A DNA stretch of 64,000 nt. Source: Antedon mediterranea (lineage: Eukaryota > Echinodermata > Crinoidea > Comatulida > Antedonidae). The notes below the pieces were generated by a model. It was not told where the DNA came from. It ran no database searches and saw only the letters and a program-made list of their open reading frames with translations. Position 1 is the first letter of the stretch, and each line of letters starts with the position of its first letter. Below, in pieces: positions 29,399 through 39,519 of the stretch. The translations under genes and the position numbers were made by a program. Location of the stretch: positions 11,764,288 to 11,828,287 of the forward strand of contig NC_092676.1 of the NCBI RefSeq assembly GCF_964355755.1, in the 5' to 3' direction.

Positions 29399-30639
29399 CT
29401 GTAGCTAATCTTGATGGTTTTTCGGTTGAAGATTTTTCTTAGTTTGTTATCTTTTGGAAAATGTTTGTCTACTAGGGATAGGAATTTCTGTCCAATGTTT
29501 GTGCTGACGTTTTTGCTGAACGGTGGGTTGTACCACAGAATGTCGTTTCGTTGTCTGTTTTTTCGTCTTGTCTGGGTTACCGGCTCGTATTTTAGTGTGT
29601 ACTGGTATCCACTGTCGTTGAGAGTTTTCTGGTATACAGGGGCGGCTTGGTTGAATGAATTCTCGGATGACAAGGACGAGAGTCGTTTGTTTATTCCGGC
29701 GGGTATATTCTTTAGGATGGTCGGTGGGTGGTTACTTTGTTGATGGATATACTGTAACGTGGGGTTTGGTTTGGTGTAGGGCTGGTATGTGTTCCTCGCT
29801 AGGTTTAGTGTGACGTCTAAGAAGTTAATGACTTGTTTGTTTGCTTCTATGGTAATGCGTAGGCCGTTATCTTTGAATATTTGGTATATGTCTTTTTCAA
29901 TGTTTTCTGTGCTTTTAGGTGTGGTATCTGTGACGGCAAGGCCGTCATCTCTGTAAAGTCCTATGTTGATTCCTAGTTTCTGTTGTAATTGGTGTAACAG
30001 GAAGCTTCCAACAAGTTCACACATTTCTGCGCCATCATAACTACCCATAGTCACATCGAATGCTGTGGGGCCTTTCTTTTGCCATGGTTGCTGTTTGTGT
30101 GATAATATTGATGTTTTGGTATGTACGATGATGTCTCTTTCGTCGTTGGTAATATCATCGTATCTATTAGCGAAGTCTAGTGCTTTGTTCAGCAGGTCAT
30201 TGCTGATATAGGGGTAAAATTCTACGATGTCGAAGCATATAAAGTTGTGTTGTTGTTTCTTGTCGATGCTCTTAAACCATTCGATGACCGATGAGGTATT
30301 TTTCCATTGGTTGGTGCGAAGTTTTGATGTAATTTTGCTGTTAATACGATCGAGTATAGTTTTGCTTATCTTGCCTATCTCGGATTTGGTCGGGTTTATT
30401 AATCGGCAAGTCGGTTTGTTAGTGAAGTTCGGTTTGTGGTCTTTAAGGGTTATGAAAGCATCTTTATTTGCAGTTGTATCCACTCTGTCGTTCAATTTTG
30501 TTGCAATACTTTTTCTATGAATCGTTTGTACGAGTTCAGGTTCTGCTTTCTTGTATGATTTAGTGATGTTTTCTTCTAGGAGGTTGTCATACGTCGGTGG
30601 GTCTAGTTTGTAAGAAATTTGTGGTTTTGTCGGCTGCAA
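29368..30639 (-). CDS. Reverse transcriptase of PLE family 2
   Basis: 423-codon frame, open. Blocks: FITLKDHKPNFTNKPTCRLI, motif A FICFDIVEFYPYIS, motif B FDVTMGSYDGAEMCELVGSF, motif C GLYRDDGLAV, then VINFLDVTLNL and a C-terminal FPKDNKLRKIFNRKT. YRDD replaces the YxDD forms of the other families. This set of motifs belongs to a deep PLE clade seen in many invertebrates; I do not assign it to a named clade. The N-terminus is probably missing. Confidence 0.88.
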   Translation of the reverse strand: MQPTKPQISYKLDPPTYDNLLEENITKSYKKAEPELVQTIHRKSIATKLNDRVDTTANKDAFITLKDHKPNFTNKPTCRLINPTKSEIGKISKTILDRINSKITSKLRTNQWKNTSSVIEWFKSIDKKQQHNFICFDIVEFYPYISNDLLNKALDFANRYDDITNDERDIIVHTKTSILSHKQQPWQKKGPTAFDVTMGSYDGAEMCELVGSFLLHQLQQKLGINIGLYRDDGLAVTDTTPKSTENIEKDIYQIFKDNGLRITIEANKQVINFLDVTLNLARNTYQPYTKPNPTLQYIHQQSNHPPTILKNIPAGINKRLSSLSSENSFNQAAPVYQKTLNDSGYQYTLKYEPVTQTRRKNRQRNDILWYNPPFSKNVSTNIGQKFLSLVDKHFPKDNKLRKIFNRKTIKISYSCMNNMKQIL

Positions 30640-30841
30640 TTAAAAGTTTGGGCTCGTTCCAAATCATACAAGAAAGCAGAACCTGAACTCGTACAAACGA
30701 GTCATAGAAAAAACAAAAGTATTGCAACAAAATTGAACATCGCCGAGACCAAACTGTAGTTTTTACTTCTTTTCCAGACTTAACGTATATTTTAGCTCTA
30801 CTTTACCGTATTGAGCACTTTTTAGACGGTTACATTGAACC

Positions 30842-30845
30842 GAAC

Positions 30846-30917
<72 letters not shown>
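30842..30917. repeat. (TA)n microsatellite, long
   Basis: About 75 bases of TA, between PLE family 2 and the composite tRNA repeat copy 2. Confidence 0.92.
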
Positions 30918-30921
<4 letters not shown>

Positions 30922-31030
30922 ACAACAGGCATAGAAATAAATTCCAAACCGCCCGGTGATACACTGAAAATTATTTAATTAATTTTTGAAACGATAAAGA
31001 TGAGGAAATCTGGGAGAATGAGAAAAAATC

Positions 31031-31101
31031 GCCCCAACCGAGACTCGAACTCGGACCGTCTGCTTGATATGCAGTTGCCCTAACCATTAGACCACTGGGG
31101 C
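31031..31101 (-). tRNA. tRNA-shaped core, copy 2
   Basis: 71-nt cloverleaf as in copy 1, with changes to GGGCAACTGC that break one anticodon-stem pair. Loop ATATCAA. Confidence 0.6.
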
Positions 31102-31150
31102 TTTCATGGTATTGTTCTTTAACTCGATCGGATAACGACCCTTTAACATT

Positions 31151-32085
31151 AGCGAGCTTTCGTTGTAGTACGGAAGTAGTTCAGTACGGTAATTTGAACC
31201 GAAATGTAATCCACGCATCCGCAGAAATTTGAGACTTACCGTAGCGTTAAATTTGAGAACGGTAGTGAGAAGAAATAGCGTCCTGTCTGAAACGTACATT
31301 CAGCTGTGTATTTTAATTATGGAGGACACGATGGAAGTAGTATCGTCAAGAGTAAAGCAGTTTAATCAGTCGTTATTTTAACTTATTGTAATCAAACATG
31401 GACTAGGCTATAGCATATTAAATGAATATTCATTAATGTCAAGTTTCAAGTTTATTGTTTCACACAATACAATACAATATAATACAGAAACATAAATTAA
31501 TAAATACAATTGTGTGAGCAGGACGCATTAATCAGCCAAGGCTTTAAGTTTGGTCCTCCAGAGAAGTAAAAATATATTTAATTATTTAATGTAAGCATTA
31601 CTTACTAAATAACAATGTAGTGCTCTAGATCAGTGATGCAAAATATAAAATAAAAAAATTGGCATAGAGATTCGGCCTAACTAGGCCTCTAGGCCTAGCT
31701 AGCCTGAAATAGCTGTTGCATTCATCATCGTTGAATTTATCTAAGTTGAATTGATATTCATCGCTTTTATACTGAAAATTAGGATTACTTGGATAATTCA
31801 TACTATACAACATAATGAATTCTTCCTCGTCTAGAATATCTGAAATATAGGCAGCAACAAGAGCATCTCGTACCCTATGTAGGTTCGCCATGTTGTGTGA
31901 GATGCTGAAAGCCGAGACAACTGATGATGATACCTGATCGCACTATGACGTCACGCACATGTTCCCATCGCGTGAACAAAACGAAACAGTAACAGAGACA
32001 TGACGGGAGCCCAGTAAATGAGTACAGTCACGGTTGGTTAAACCGGCCGTACTGCACGTTTACCGTCCCGTTACGAAAGCTCGCT
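31151..32085 (-). mobile_element. PIF/Harbinger-like transposon, shortened
   Basis: 935-bp insert with 13-bp perfect inverted ends (AGCGAGCTTTCGT) extending imperfectly inward, and flanking ATT duplicates (31,148-31,150 and 32,086-32,088). The only coding content is a transposase N-terminus. The empty site is present in copy 3 of the host repeat. Confidence 0.85.
31625..31891 (-). pseudogene. Harbinger transposase N-terminal remnant
   Basis: From ATG at 31,891: MANLHRVRDALVAAYISDIL, then DEEEFIML, a NPNFQYKSDEYQFNLDKF stretch and DDECNSYFR. This resembles the N-terminal region of PIF/Harbinger (HARBI1-like) transposases, before the DDE domain. After YFR the frame runs into AGGCCTAG-type repeats and stops; the catalytic part is absent. 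Confidence 0.65.
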
Positions 32086-32225
32086 ATTCTCGGCGTGGTA
32101 CGGTTGGAACACAACTAGTCCTCAGTTGTACGCACGCGCACCAGAGATCAAATATATACGCCCTCATCTATAATTCAGTATATTTATTCACTAAGCGGGA
32201 TCTCGAGAGATACTTTTATATATAT

Positions 32226-32560
32226 ATAAACACAACAGGCATAGAAATAAATTCCAAACCGCCCGGTGATACACTGAAAATTATTTAATTCATTTTTGAA
32301 ACGATAAAGATGAGGAAATCTGGGAGAATGAGAAAAAGTCGCCCCAACCGAGACTCGAACTCGGACCGTCTGCTTGATATGCAGTTGCCCTAACCATTAG
32401 ACCACTGGGGCTTTCATGGTATTGTTCTTTAACTCGATCGGATAACGACCCTTTAACATTCTCGGCGTGGTACGGTTGAAACACAACTAGTCCTCAGTTG
32501 TACGCACGCGCACCAGAGATCAAATTGATACGCCCTCATCTATAATTATATATATATATA
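32226..32560 (-). repeat. tRNA-containing composite repeat, copy 3 (uninterrupted)
   Basis: Same sequence as copy 2 without the transposon. The tRNA-shaped core is at 32,341-32,411. Ends at TA tracts on both sides. Confidence 0.88.
32341..32411 (-). tRNA. tRNA-shaped core, copy 3
   Basis: 71 nt, identical to copy 2 in the cloverleaf. Pseudo-tRNA with anticodon ATC. Confidence 0.6.
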
Positions 32561-32806
32561 TATAATTTGAAACGATAAAGATGAGGAAATTCCTCATCTT
32601 ATCGTTTCAAATTAATTAATTAAATTTCAGTATATCACCGGGCGGTTTAGAATTAATGTTCTGTGCCTGATTTGTTTATATATATATAAGTATCTCTTCT
32701 GAGATCCCGCCTCGTGAATAAAAATACTGTAAGATGAGGGCGTATCAATTTGATCTCTGGTGCGCGTGCGTACAACTGAGGACTAGTGCTGTTGCATACC
32801 ATGAAA

Positions 32807-32877
32807 GCCCCAGTGGTCTAATGGTTAGGACATCTGCATATCAAGCAGGCGGTCCGAGTTCGAGTCTCGGTTGGGGC
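32807..32877 (+). tRNA. tRNA-shaped core, copy 5
   Basis: 71-nt perfect cloverleaf: 7-bp acceptor (one GU), D stem GTC/GAC, 5-bp anticodon stem, 5-bp T stem. Loop ATATCAA. Confidence 0.65.
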
Positions 32878-33097
32878 GATTTTTTCTCATTCTCACAGAT
32901 TTCCTCATCGTTATCGTTTCAAATTAATTAATTAAATTTCAGTATATCACCGGGCGGTTTAGAATTAATGTTCTTTGGGCGTATCAATTTGATCTCTGTT
33001 GCGCGTGCGTACAACTGAGGACTAGTGCTGTTCCGCCGTACCACGCCGAGAATGTTAAAGAGTCGTTATCCTATCGAGTTCGAACAATACCATGAAA

Positions 33098-33168
33098 GCC
33101 CCAGTGGTCTAATTGTTAGGACATCTGCATATCAAGCAGGCGGTCCGAGTTCGAGTCTCGGTTGGGGC
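33098..33168 (+). tRNA. tRNA-shaped core, copy 6
   Basis: As copy 5 with one D-loop change (TAATTGTTA). Retains a good B box. Confidence 0.62.
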
Positions 33169-33225
33169 GACTTTTTCTCATTCTCACAGATTTCCTCATC
33201 TTTATCGTTTCAATATATATATATA

Positions 33226-33265
33226 AATCGAAAGGCAAATTACTGAAAAAATGACAATGCTGTGA
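33226..33265 (-). mobile_element. PLE family 1 pLTR end fragment
   Basis: About 38 bases matching the reverse complement of the pLTR 3' end (GGCAAATTACTGAAAAAATG), joined to a TA tract. Confidence 0.75.
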
Positions 33266-34130
33266 CTATATATTACTCTAGTAGCTAGATCAACTTTCGT
33301 ATGCACTTTGGGGTCCAGAGAATTTGACTTCAGAAATTGATTTAAGATGGCCAAACAATCATTTTTGGCTTGGTTACACATTTCGAAAATGTGGCGAAAT
33401 GTCAAAAGGTCAGGGTGAAAGGTTATAAGACTAAACACCAATAGGTTCTTAAATCTCGACAACCACTAGACACAGCGAGGTAATTTTAGTCTCAAATATA
33501 TTTATATTCAGTCTAATAGGACATTTTAGTCAAAAATGACCGAAAATGACATTTCTGACCTTTGACCAACACCCCAGGGCATGTGTGTATCTCCGTAACT
33601 ACTGCTCGTAGACACTTGAATTTGGTCGAAATATACATTTTGTTATTTGTTTCACATTTTGAAAAATGTTACAAAAGGTCAAAGTGTTTTAAGGTCAAGG
33701 GTTATATGAACAAACACAAATAGGTACTTGTATCTCGGCAACCACTGATCGCAACAAGTAAATTTTAATCTCAAAATGTTGAGAAGGCATGCATTCATAT
33801 TCAGTCTAATGGGACATTTTTAGTCAAACATTATCAGAAATGCCATTTCTGACCTTTGACCCACATATCAGGGCATCTTCATATCTTTGTAAGTACTAGT
33901 CGTAGAAACTTAAATTTGGTATCAAATTGTTAGAAATACACATATTTACATTCATTCTAATAACAATTTGGATAAAAGATGACCAGAAATACTATTAATT
34001 ACTAATATTTCAAACGAAAAACATATCTCTACACAAATTATCCTTAGACAGTAATGTTATGCAATAACTGATGCTTTAATGGTTTACTGTTTTTAATTGT
34101 ACTTTTGCTTATAATAATGCTAGAAAGTAT
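33266..34130. repeat. Degenerate tandem repeat, about 280-bp unit
   Basis: Two related units (from about 33,395 and 33,680) with shared blocks: TCTCG(A/G)CAACCACT, TATTCAGTCTAAT(A/G)GGACATTTT, AAATG(A/C)CATTTCTGACC. No coding potential. The rest, to 34,130, is AT-rich without recognised content. Confidence 0.6.
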
Positions 34131-34137
34131 TTTTAAC

Positions 34138-34855
34138 CCCCGAGGACGATCAAACATTTTGATAGAAACGTCGAGCTAACGTACCGTAGTTATTCGAATA
34201 AAGGGCCCGGGCATTAATTTATTCGGGGAAGGTGTTTATTTTGTTTGGGTGTAATAATGGTAACATGTATAATCAAATAAATACACCAATGACAATGTTG
34301 CATAATATTTTTGAATGTCTCCGACAAAACTTATACATATACACGTCTGTACCCAGTGTAGATAATAAAACAATATATATTTCTAGAGATTTCCTATCAC
34401 CACTAGAAACATTCACATGTTTTAGGTACTGAATGCATTGACAATAAAAGCATCCAAAGTTATCATGATAAAATCATACAACACTGTACTAGCGTACACA
34501 AGGATGTTTTCATTTCGTACAAAACATAAAGAGGAAAACAAATCATGAAGTACCTTTTATCAGTTGAGAAATAAATTATATATAAATATTAAAATTAGAG
34601 ATTTATTCGAATAAACATCCGCTTTGAATAAAAGCCTCCCTCAAATCAACGCCACTCCTCCCTCAATAGAACATCATGTTACCATATTATATCCCAAAAA
34701 AAGATGCCTCCCCTCCCCATAAAAACCCGTTTGAACAATAAATGCCTGGGCGTTTATTCGGATAAATATGGTGAGTTACTTCAAGTTCTAGCATTCTGAA
34801 AAGAACTGTTGAGCTTGACGTTTTTATCAAAATGTTTGATCGTCCTCGGGGACAG
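34138..34855. mobile_element. MITE nested between inverted PLE-like ends
   Basis: Outer arms 34,138-34,177 and 34,808-34,855 are inverted copies containing CGAGGACGATCAAACATT. The inner element, about 34,183-34,775, has degenerate 35-40-bp inverted ends around CGAATAAA and GGGCATT. The interior is non-coding, with GCCTCCC-type repeats seen also at 54.3 and 57.8 kb. Confidence 0.55.
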
Positions 34856-37800
34856 CAATAACTGCGTTCTTGTTGGAACGCTGTCCTTTACAAAAATGCT
34901 TGTACAACTCAATGAGATCCAAATTGGCAATTGCCGCAAAATCCTCATTGAGTTTGACGTTGAAATTCACTCTAGAACTCAGAAGTTGAAAAGAGAACTT
35001 CCTGCATCCGAGTTTCAAAACAACTCAGGATTATCGCCAATGATTGCCGTAAGCAATCAACGGTAATGGCCCGAAGGGGACATCACAAATTTGGTCTACC
35101 TTCAGACTTGGTCATTTCAACACAAATGACTCTACCTTCGGATGATTTTAGGGCTTTTAGGAAACCCTGCAGAATGTTCGTTCGGACTTATAACAAGAAT
35201 CGGAGCAACACCTCTGATTCAGTTGTTAATTATCGACTTTCCAAAGGAGAGAAAAAAACTTCTTTCCCGAGGACTTAAATTCTGCCCAAAACCAAGGCAG
35301 GTCGGCGCACAACAACTATCTTTGGATATGGAGTCTTTCTCCAGAATATTACGATTTCGTGAATATTTTGCTGATTCAGACAGCAGCACCACGCAAAACG
35401 AAGGCAACGTTAGCAAATTTAAACCAAAAGTTCCTGGAATCCACCTAAAAATCGTTGTCTAGCTTTAGACAAATTTATTCAGGCTATTGAGGAGGATGTA
35501 CAAAACTACGTTCCGAGTCCAGATAAACGTGACAATCTCTCAAAACAAGAGAGGCAGGTCATTGCCAAATTGCGTCAGCGTAATATCATCATTAAACCCG
35601 CTGATAAAGGTTCTGCCACTGTTGCTATGTACATCAAATTTTATGAAGAGTAGTCCTTAAGACAGCTAAACAATCCTCTTCATTATCGTAAACTTACAAC
35701 GGATCCCACCCCGGAAATTGCGGATAAGGGGACCAAATCTGTTTCTGTGATGGTAAAAAAACTCCATCGATCCTAAGATTGGACCTTATTTGGCACAGGT
35801 TAATCCAGTTCCAGGCAGATTTTATTTCCTATCTAAAATCCACAAAGCAGGAAATTCTGGTAGACCCATTATTTCGGGCAATGGCACGGCTACAGAGACA
35901 ATTTCTGAATATGTGGATGATTTACTTAGACCATATATGTGACTGATCTCCCTTCATACATTCAGGACTCCACGGACTTCATCCGCAAAATAAACAAACA
36001 AATTTACCTAATAATTCTGTTCTGGCTAGATTAGTTTCATCGTTGTATACTAATATTCCTCACGAAGAAGGAACCGACGCATGTATTTTAAATTACAAAC
36101 AAATTCCAGGCAAAACGCCTACTAAAGCTCATGTGACAATTTAAGGCCAATTTTCTGTCCCTCAAACCTAATCTTCATGATCTGGACCCATGGTGAAGAT
36201 AATTTGGAATCTTTTCTTCTTAATATTACTTCAGCTCATTCAAATATCAAATTTACAGCTACTAAATCCACTTGTAGCGTTGATTTTTTGGACACTATAG
36301 TGACCATAGAAAATGGTACACTCAAAACTGACCTATTCTGTAAACCCACGGATAAAAATATGTACCTGCTCCCTAGCAGTTGTCATCCCCGACACTGTAC
36401 TAAAACCATACCGAACAGTCAAGCATTACGTATCAGACGTATCTGTTCTTCAGATTTAGATTTTCAGATTCGTACTGAAGAACTATCCGGACATCTCTGG
36501 AAAAGAAATTACAATGAGGAATACATCGAAACTGCTATAAAGTAAGCAAAAGATATTCCTCGATGTCAAACACTGACGTACAAACCACGTCAGCCAAATT
36601 CGACCAGAGTGCCATTGGTCACAACCTATCCCCCTAGGTTGCCTCCATTACGGGCTATTATTGAGAAACATATGCCCATTCTACAGTCCACAGAACGTCT
36701 CATGACTGATTTTCCGGAACCACCCATTATTGCATTTCGTAGACCTCCCAACCTTCGTGATATGTTAGTCAGATCCAAATTTAAGGGTGAAATAAATAAA
36801 AAATTTGGGTAGTCACCTTTGCGGAAAATCTTGCAAAACTTGTTCATTGGTTGATTCTACTGAAAAATTTAAAAGTAACCAAACTGGCCGCATTTTTTCG
36901 GATAAGAAAATCAATTAATTATCTAACCAAAAACGTCATTTATCTCATATACTGTAATATTTGTGGTAAACAATACGTCGGGGAAACAAAAACACTCTCC
37001 GTATGAGAATAACACAACACAGGTCAGCTATCAAAACATTAAAGCTTGATCGTTAATGAAACTAAGTTACTAGGTTTTAATTTATAGATACAAGCTAACC
37101 TCAAATGGGACCGTAATGCTAAAGAAATTGTATCCAAAGCCAGCAGACGTCTGCATATATTATGTAGATTAAGAAAGTTCAATCTTCCGAAATTTGATCT
37201 TGTAGATGTATTTAAGAGTTACATAAGACCAAGTGTTGAATATGCTGTCCCAGTATGGCATTCTAGTCTCACTAAGAAACAAAGTGATATGATAGAATCT
37301 GTCCAAAAAAGGGCTTGCAGAATAATATTGTGTAATGACTACATATGTTATGACCAAGCACTCAATGATCATTCTTTAGACACTTTATCTGATAGAAGGC
37401 GTAATCTATGCTATAAGTTTGCTCTGAATTGTTCAAAAAGTATTCATTTTGGAAAATGGTTTCCAGTGAAGAATTAACAAGAAACTAAGACGTGTAAAGT
37501 ATCAACAACCCAAATGCAGAGTTGAAAGATATAGAAAAAGTGCAATACCATACCTTATCACCCAGTACAGCTATGCTATTCTTATTGGTGCTTTTAGGTG
37601 GTTTTTTTTTCTATTTTAATATTTTAAGCTAAACTTTTTGAATGTTCCTGTATTGTATTTCTTGTGTAAATTGCCTCCTTTTTTATATATAATTATCATT
37701 GGTTTTATAATTTTATACAAATTTTAATATTGAGAAAATGTAAATATCTTTGTAATTCAGCTAAGGCTGCGATAATGATATTGAAATAAATGAAATGAAA

Positions 37801-37959
37801 TGAAAAAAAATACTCCCAGATCGGTAAAATTATTCCATTGACTACCAAGTTTCAATATTAACCACCATTATAGCTGTTTTTTTTAGTTCCATTCCAAAAG
37901 TGTTTATATCTCTACAAAGCTACCTTCTTTGTTTTCTACTCTTATTCAGTCTCCACCCA

Positions 37960-37975
<16 letters not shown>
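34856..37975 (+). mobile_element. PLE family 1, degenerate copy with LINE insertion
   Basis: Follows the 21-kb copy from its N-terminal region through RT and GIY-YIG with many indels and stops (for example frames 34,809-35,066, 35,142-35,462, 36,177-36,545, 36,609-36,812). An internal RT deletion lies near 36,135-36,170. The element is cut at 37,052 by a LINE and resumes at about 37,808 for its 3' untranslated part, ending at (TA)n 37,964-38,002. Confidence 0.88.
37053..37805 (+). mobile_element. 5'-truncated LINE inside PLE
   Basis: Frame around 37,080-37,477 encodes the C-terminal region typical of CR1/Jockey-type RTs: FKSYIRPSVEYAVPVWHSSL, QKRACRIIL, LDTLSDRRRNLCYKFA, WFP. Ends in a GAAATGAAATGAAA tail. 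PLE sequence resumes right after, with about 150 bp of PLE missing across the insertion. Confidence 0.82.
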
Positions 37976-38002
<27 letters not shown>

Positions 38003-38007
<5 letters not shown>

Positions 38008-38240
38008 CCAAAGGCAAATTACTGAAAAAATGACAATGCTGTGGGTATCAGTGGCTGGATCTCAATGGAGATACAAAAATAAAAAGCGAAAAGCTAAATC
38101 AAAACGATAAAGTAAACAGCCAGAAAAGTTAGCAGAGCTTTCGGGCAACACTAGCCCTTCATCAGTGCAAGTGAAGGAATTTGGATAACGTCATAGTATA
38201 AAGCTGGCAAGTGCTGCCCGGGTGGACAGGAATAACAGAA
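38003..38240 (-). repeat. Solo PLE family 1 pLTR, inverted
   Basis: A complete pLTR on the minus strand directly across a TA tract from the preceding plus-strand PLE, giving a tail-to-tail pair. It includes the hammerhead-like core at 38,165-38,130. Confidence 0.9.
38130..38165 (-). ncRNA. Hammerhead-like core, solo pLTR
   Basis: CTGATGA, GGGC/GCCC stem II, GAAA, GC-TCT-GC as in the other family 1 copies. Stem I is uncertain. Confidence 0.58.
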
Positions 38241-39385
38241 ATATATATAATATTGTTAGTTATTCCTAACCTCAACGAATCACAGGTATATCGATCTAAC
38301 ATGCACAACGCCGACTCTATTGTTGTAGCCGACGTCTCTCGCGAACAACAATGTCAAATAATTTTACATTCTTCTAGATGATGGATAAAACTAGCCAGGA
38401 CTAAATCCCCTTGGTTGGTCCTATTATTGACCAAAGGCGTCTTTCTTCCAGTGCCCGCCTTGACCAGAAGAAAGGCATGAACCAGTACGTCTGAGGCAGA
38501 TACTAGATGCAGGGGATGCAGTGATGATTTCAAATACCTAATAGGATACATCTCTATATAATATTGATTAGAGTTCACCTTTATTTTTATTCAAAAATTT
38601 TATTCAAAACTTTAAAATAATAAATAAAAGATAAAATAAATAGTAAAAGCGTTTTCTTACCCGCTTCTCCTAGTGTATTAAAAACTAAAATCAATAGCAC
38701 AACGGTAAGCATGTTGTATTTTGAAATTCCAATTTATAAATTGGTCGTCGACGTCAAAACTGAGATAGTATTAACTCTAGTTCCACTCTTTAACTTCGGA
38801 TATCACTAAGTTTAGTATTTTTTTAAACGTATATTCATAGTAATTTTGAACATGATACTTATGTGAAGGAGTATTTGAAGTGATCATCGTAATTTTGATA
38901 ATAATTAACAGAATGACACAGTATTGTAAACGATTACACACGCACAAACTATAATTAGGCGTATATTTCGCAAAAACGATTTTCCGAATGGAATTAAAAT
39001 ATAAAATATTTTTCCAACGCAATTATAGTACATACATACATATAGTATATCAAGCCAATTGGTTAATAAATAAATAATGATCAGTGTCGTGGTGTAGACA
39101 CAATTTAACTATCCATAGACAACGTTTTACCGTTAACCACATTTTTTGACAACGTATTAGGTAGGTACTATGATAGCGAGATTTCCGATTTTCTACGCGC
39201 GCTCGCCGTAGAGCCGTGAACTTCTGTGACGTCACTACTGTAGTGCATTTGAAAATCTACCCGATCAATTTTCACTGTATATTTAGGCAAATTGCCTGCC
39301 AAGGATAAGCGAATCATTCACTATCCTTCTTAAAAGTGGCAATCCTGTGACAAGGTACAAATATTATACAGAATCACTTTATTAC
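38241..39385. other. Unique-looking sequence without firm genes
   Basis: Contains a minus-strand open frame at 38,578-38,354 with no recognised pattern, and AT-rich sequence. A palindromic TGACGTCA lies at about 39,226-39,233 (a CRE-type site). A promoter is possible but unsupported. Confidence 0.35.
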
Positions 39386-39428
39386 AAGTCTTTGGGAGTG
39401 GAGTTATATTTGTCATTAGAAAAACAGT

Positions 39429-39508
39429 GGCACTGACAGGACTTGAACTCAGGATCAAGAATTGGTAGCGAAGCATTATAACCACCAAGCCACAACTCCA
39501 CTCCACTT
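39429..39508 (-). repeat. tRNA-derived SINE head
   Basis: Minus strand has an A box (TGGCTTGGTGGTT, 39,492-39,480) and a B box (GAGTTCAAGTCC, 39,449-39,438) at tRNA spacing. The acceptor-like ends do not pair well, so a SINE remnant, not a tRNA gene. Confidence 0.55.
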
Positions 39509-39519
39509 GTTAACAAACA

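Larger units (their letters stand above)
28697..30785 (-). mobile_element. PLE family 2 (YRDD type)
   Basis: Minus-strand element flanked by TA tracts, with RT (30,639-29,368), GIY-YIG (29,398-28,871), a canonical hammerhead (28,785-28,737) and a 3' tail ending at (TA)n. At its 5' side an inverted RT fragment (30,657-30,735, plus strand) and a plus-strand piece of the post-ribozyme tail (30,745-30,785) are attached. This gives the copy inverted ends. Confidence 0.88.
30918..32225 (-). repeat. tRNA-containing composite repeat, copy 2, interrupted
   Basis: Nearly identical to copy 3 (32,226-32,560) but split by a 935-bp Harbinger-like insertion at 31,151-32,085. The two halves rejoin exactly at CTTTAACATT | CTCGGCGTGG. 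Confidence 0.88.
32567..33224 (+). repeat. tRNA-containing composite repeats, copies 4-6
   Basis: A palindromic fragment (32,567-32,690, the two TTTCAA / TTGAAA strands facing each other) is followed by two plus-strand copies in tandem (about 32,691-32,978 and 32,979-33,220). Copy 5 has a deletion upstream of its tRNA core; copy 6 keeps the GTACCACGCCGAGAATG stretch. Confidence 0.85.

Noticed and set aside
25182-33168. Functional tRNA genes
   Set aside because: Five good cloverleaves, but the anticodon is ATC and all lie inside a dispersed composite repeat.
38354-38578. 74-codon minus-strand frame as a gene
   Set aside because: No recognised motif, no clear splice signals, and the size is expected by chance.
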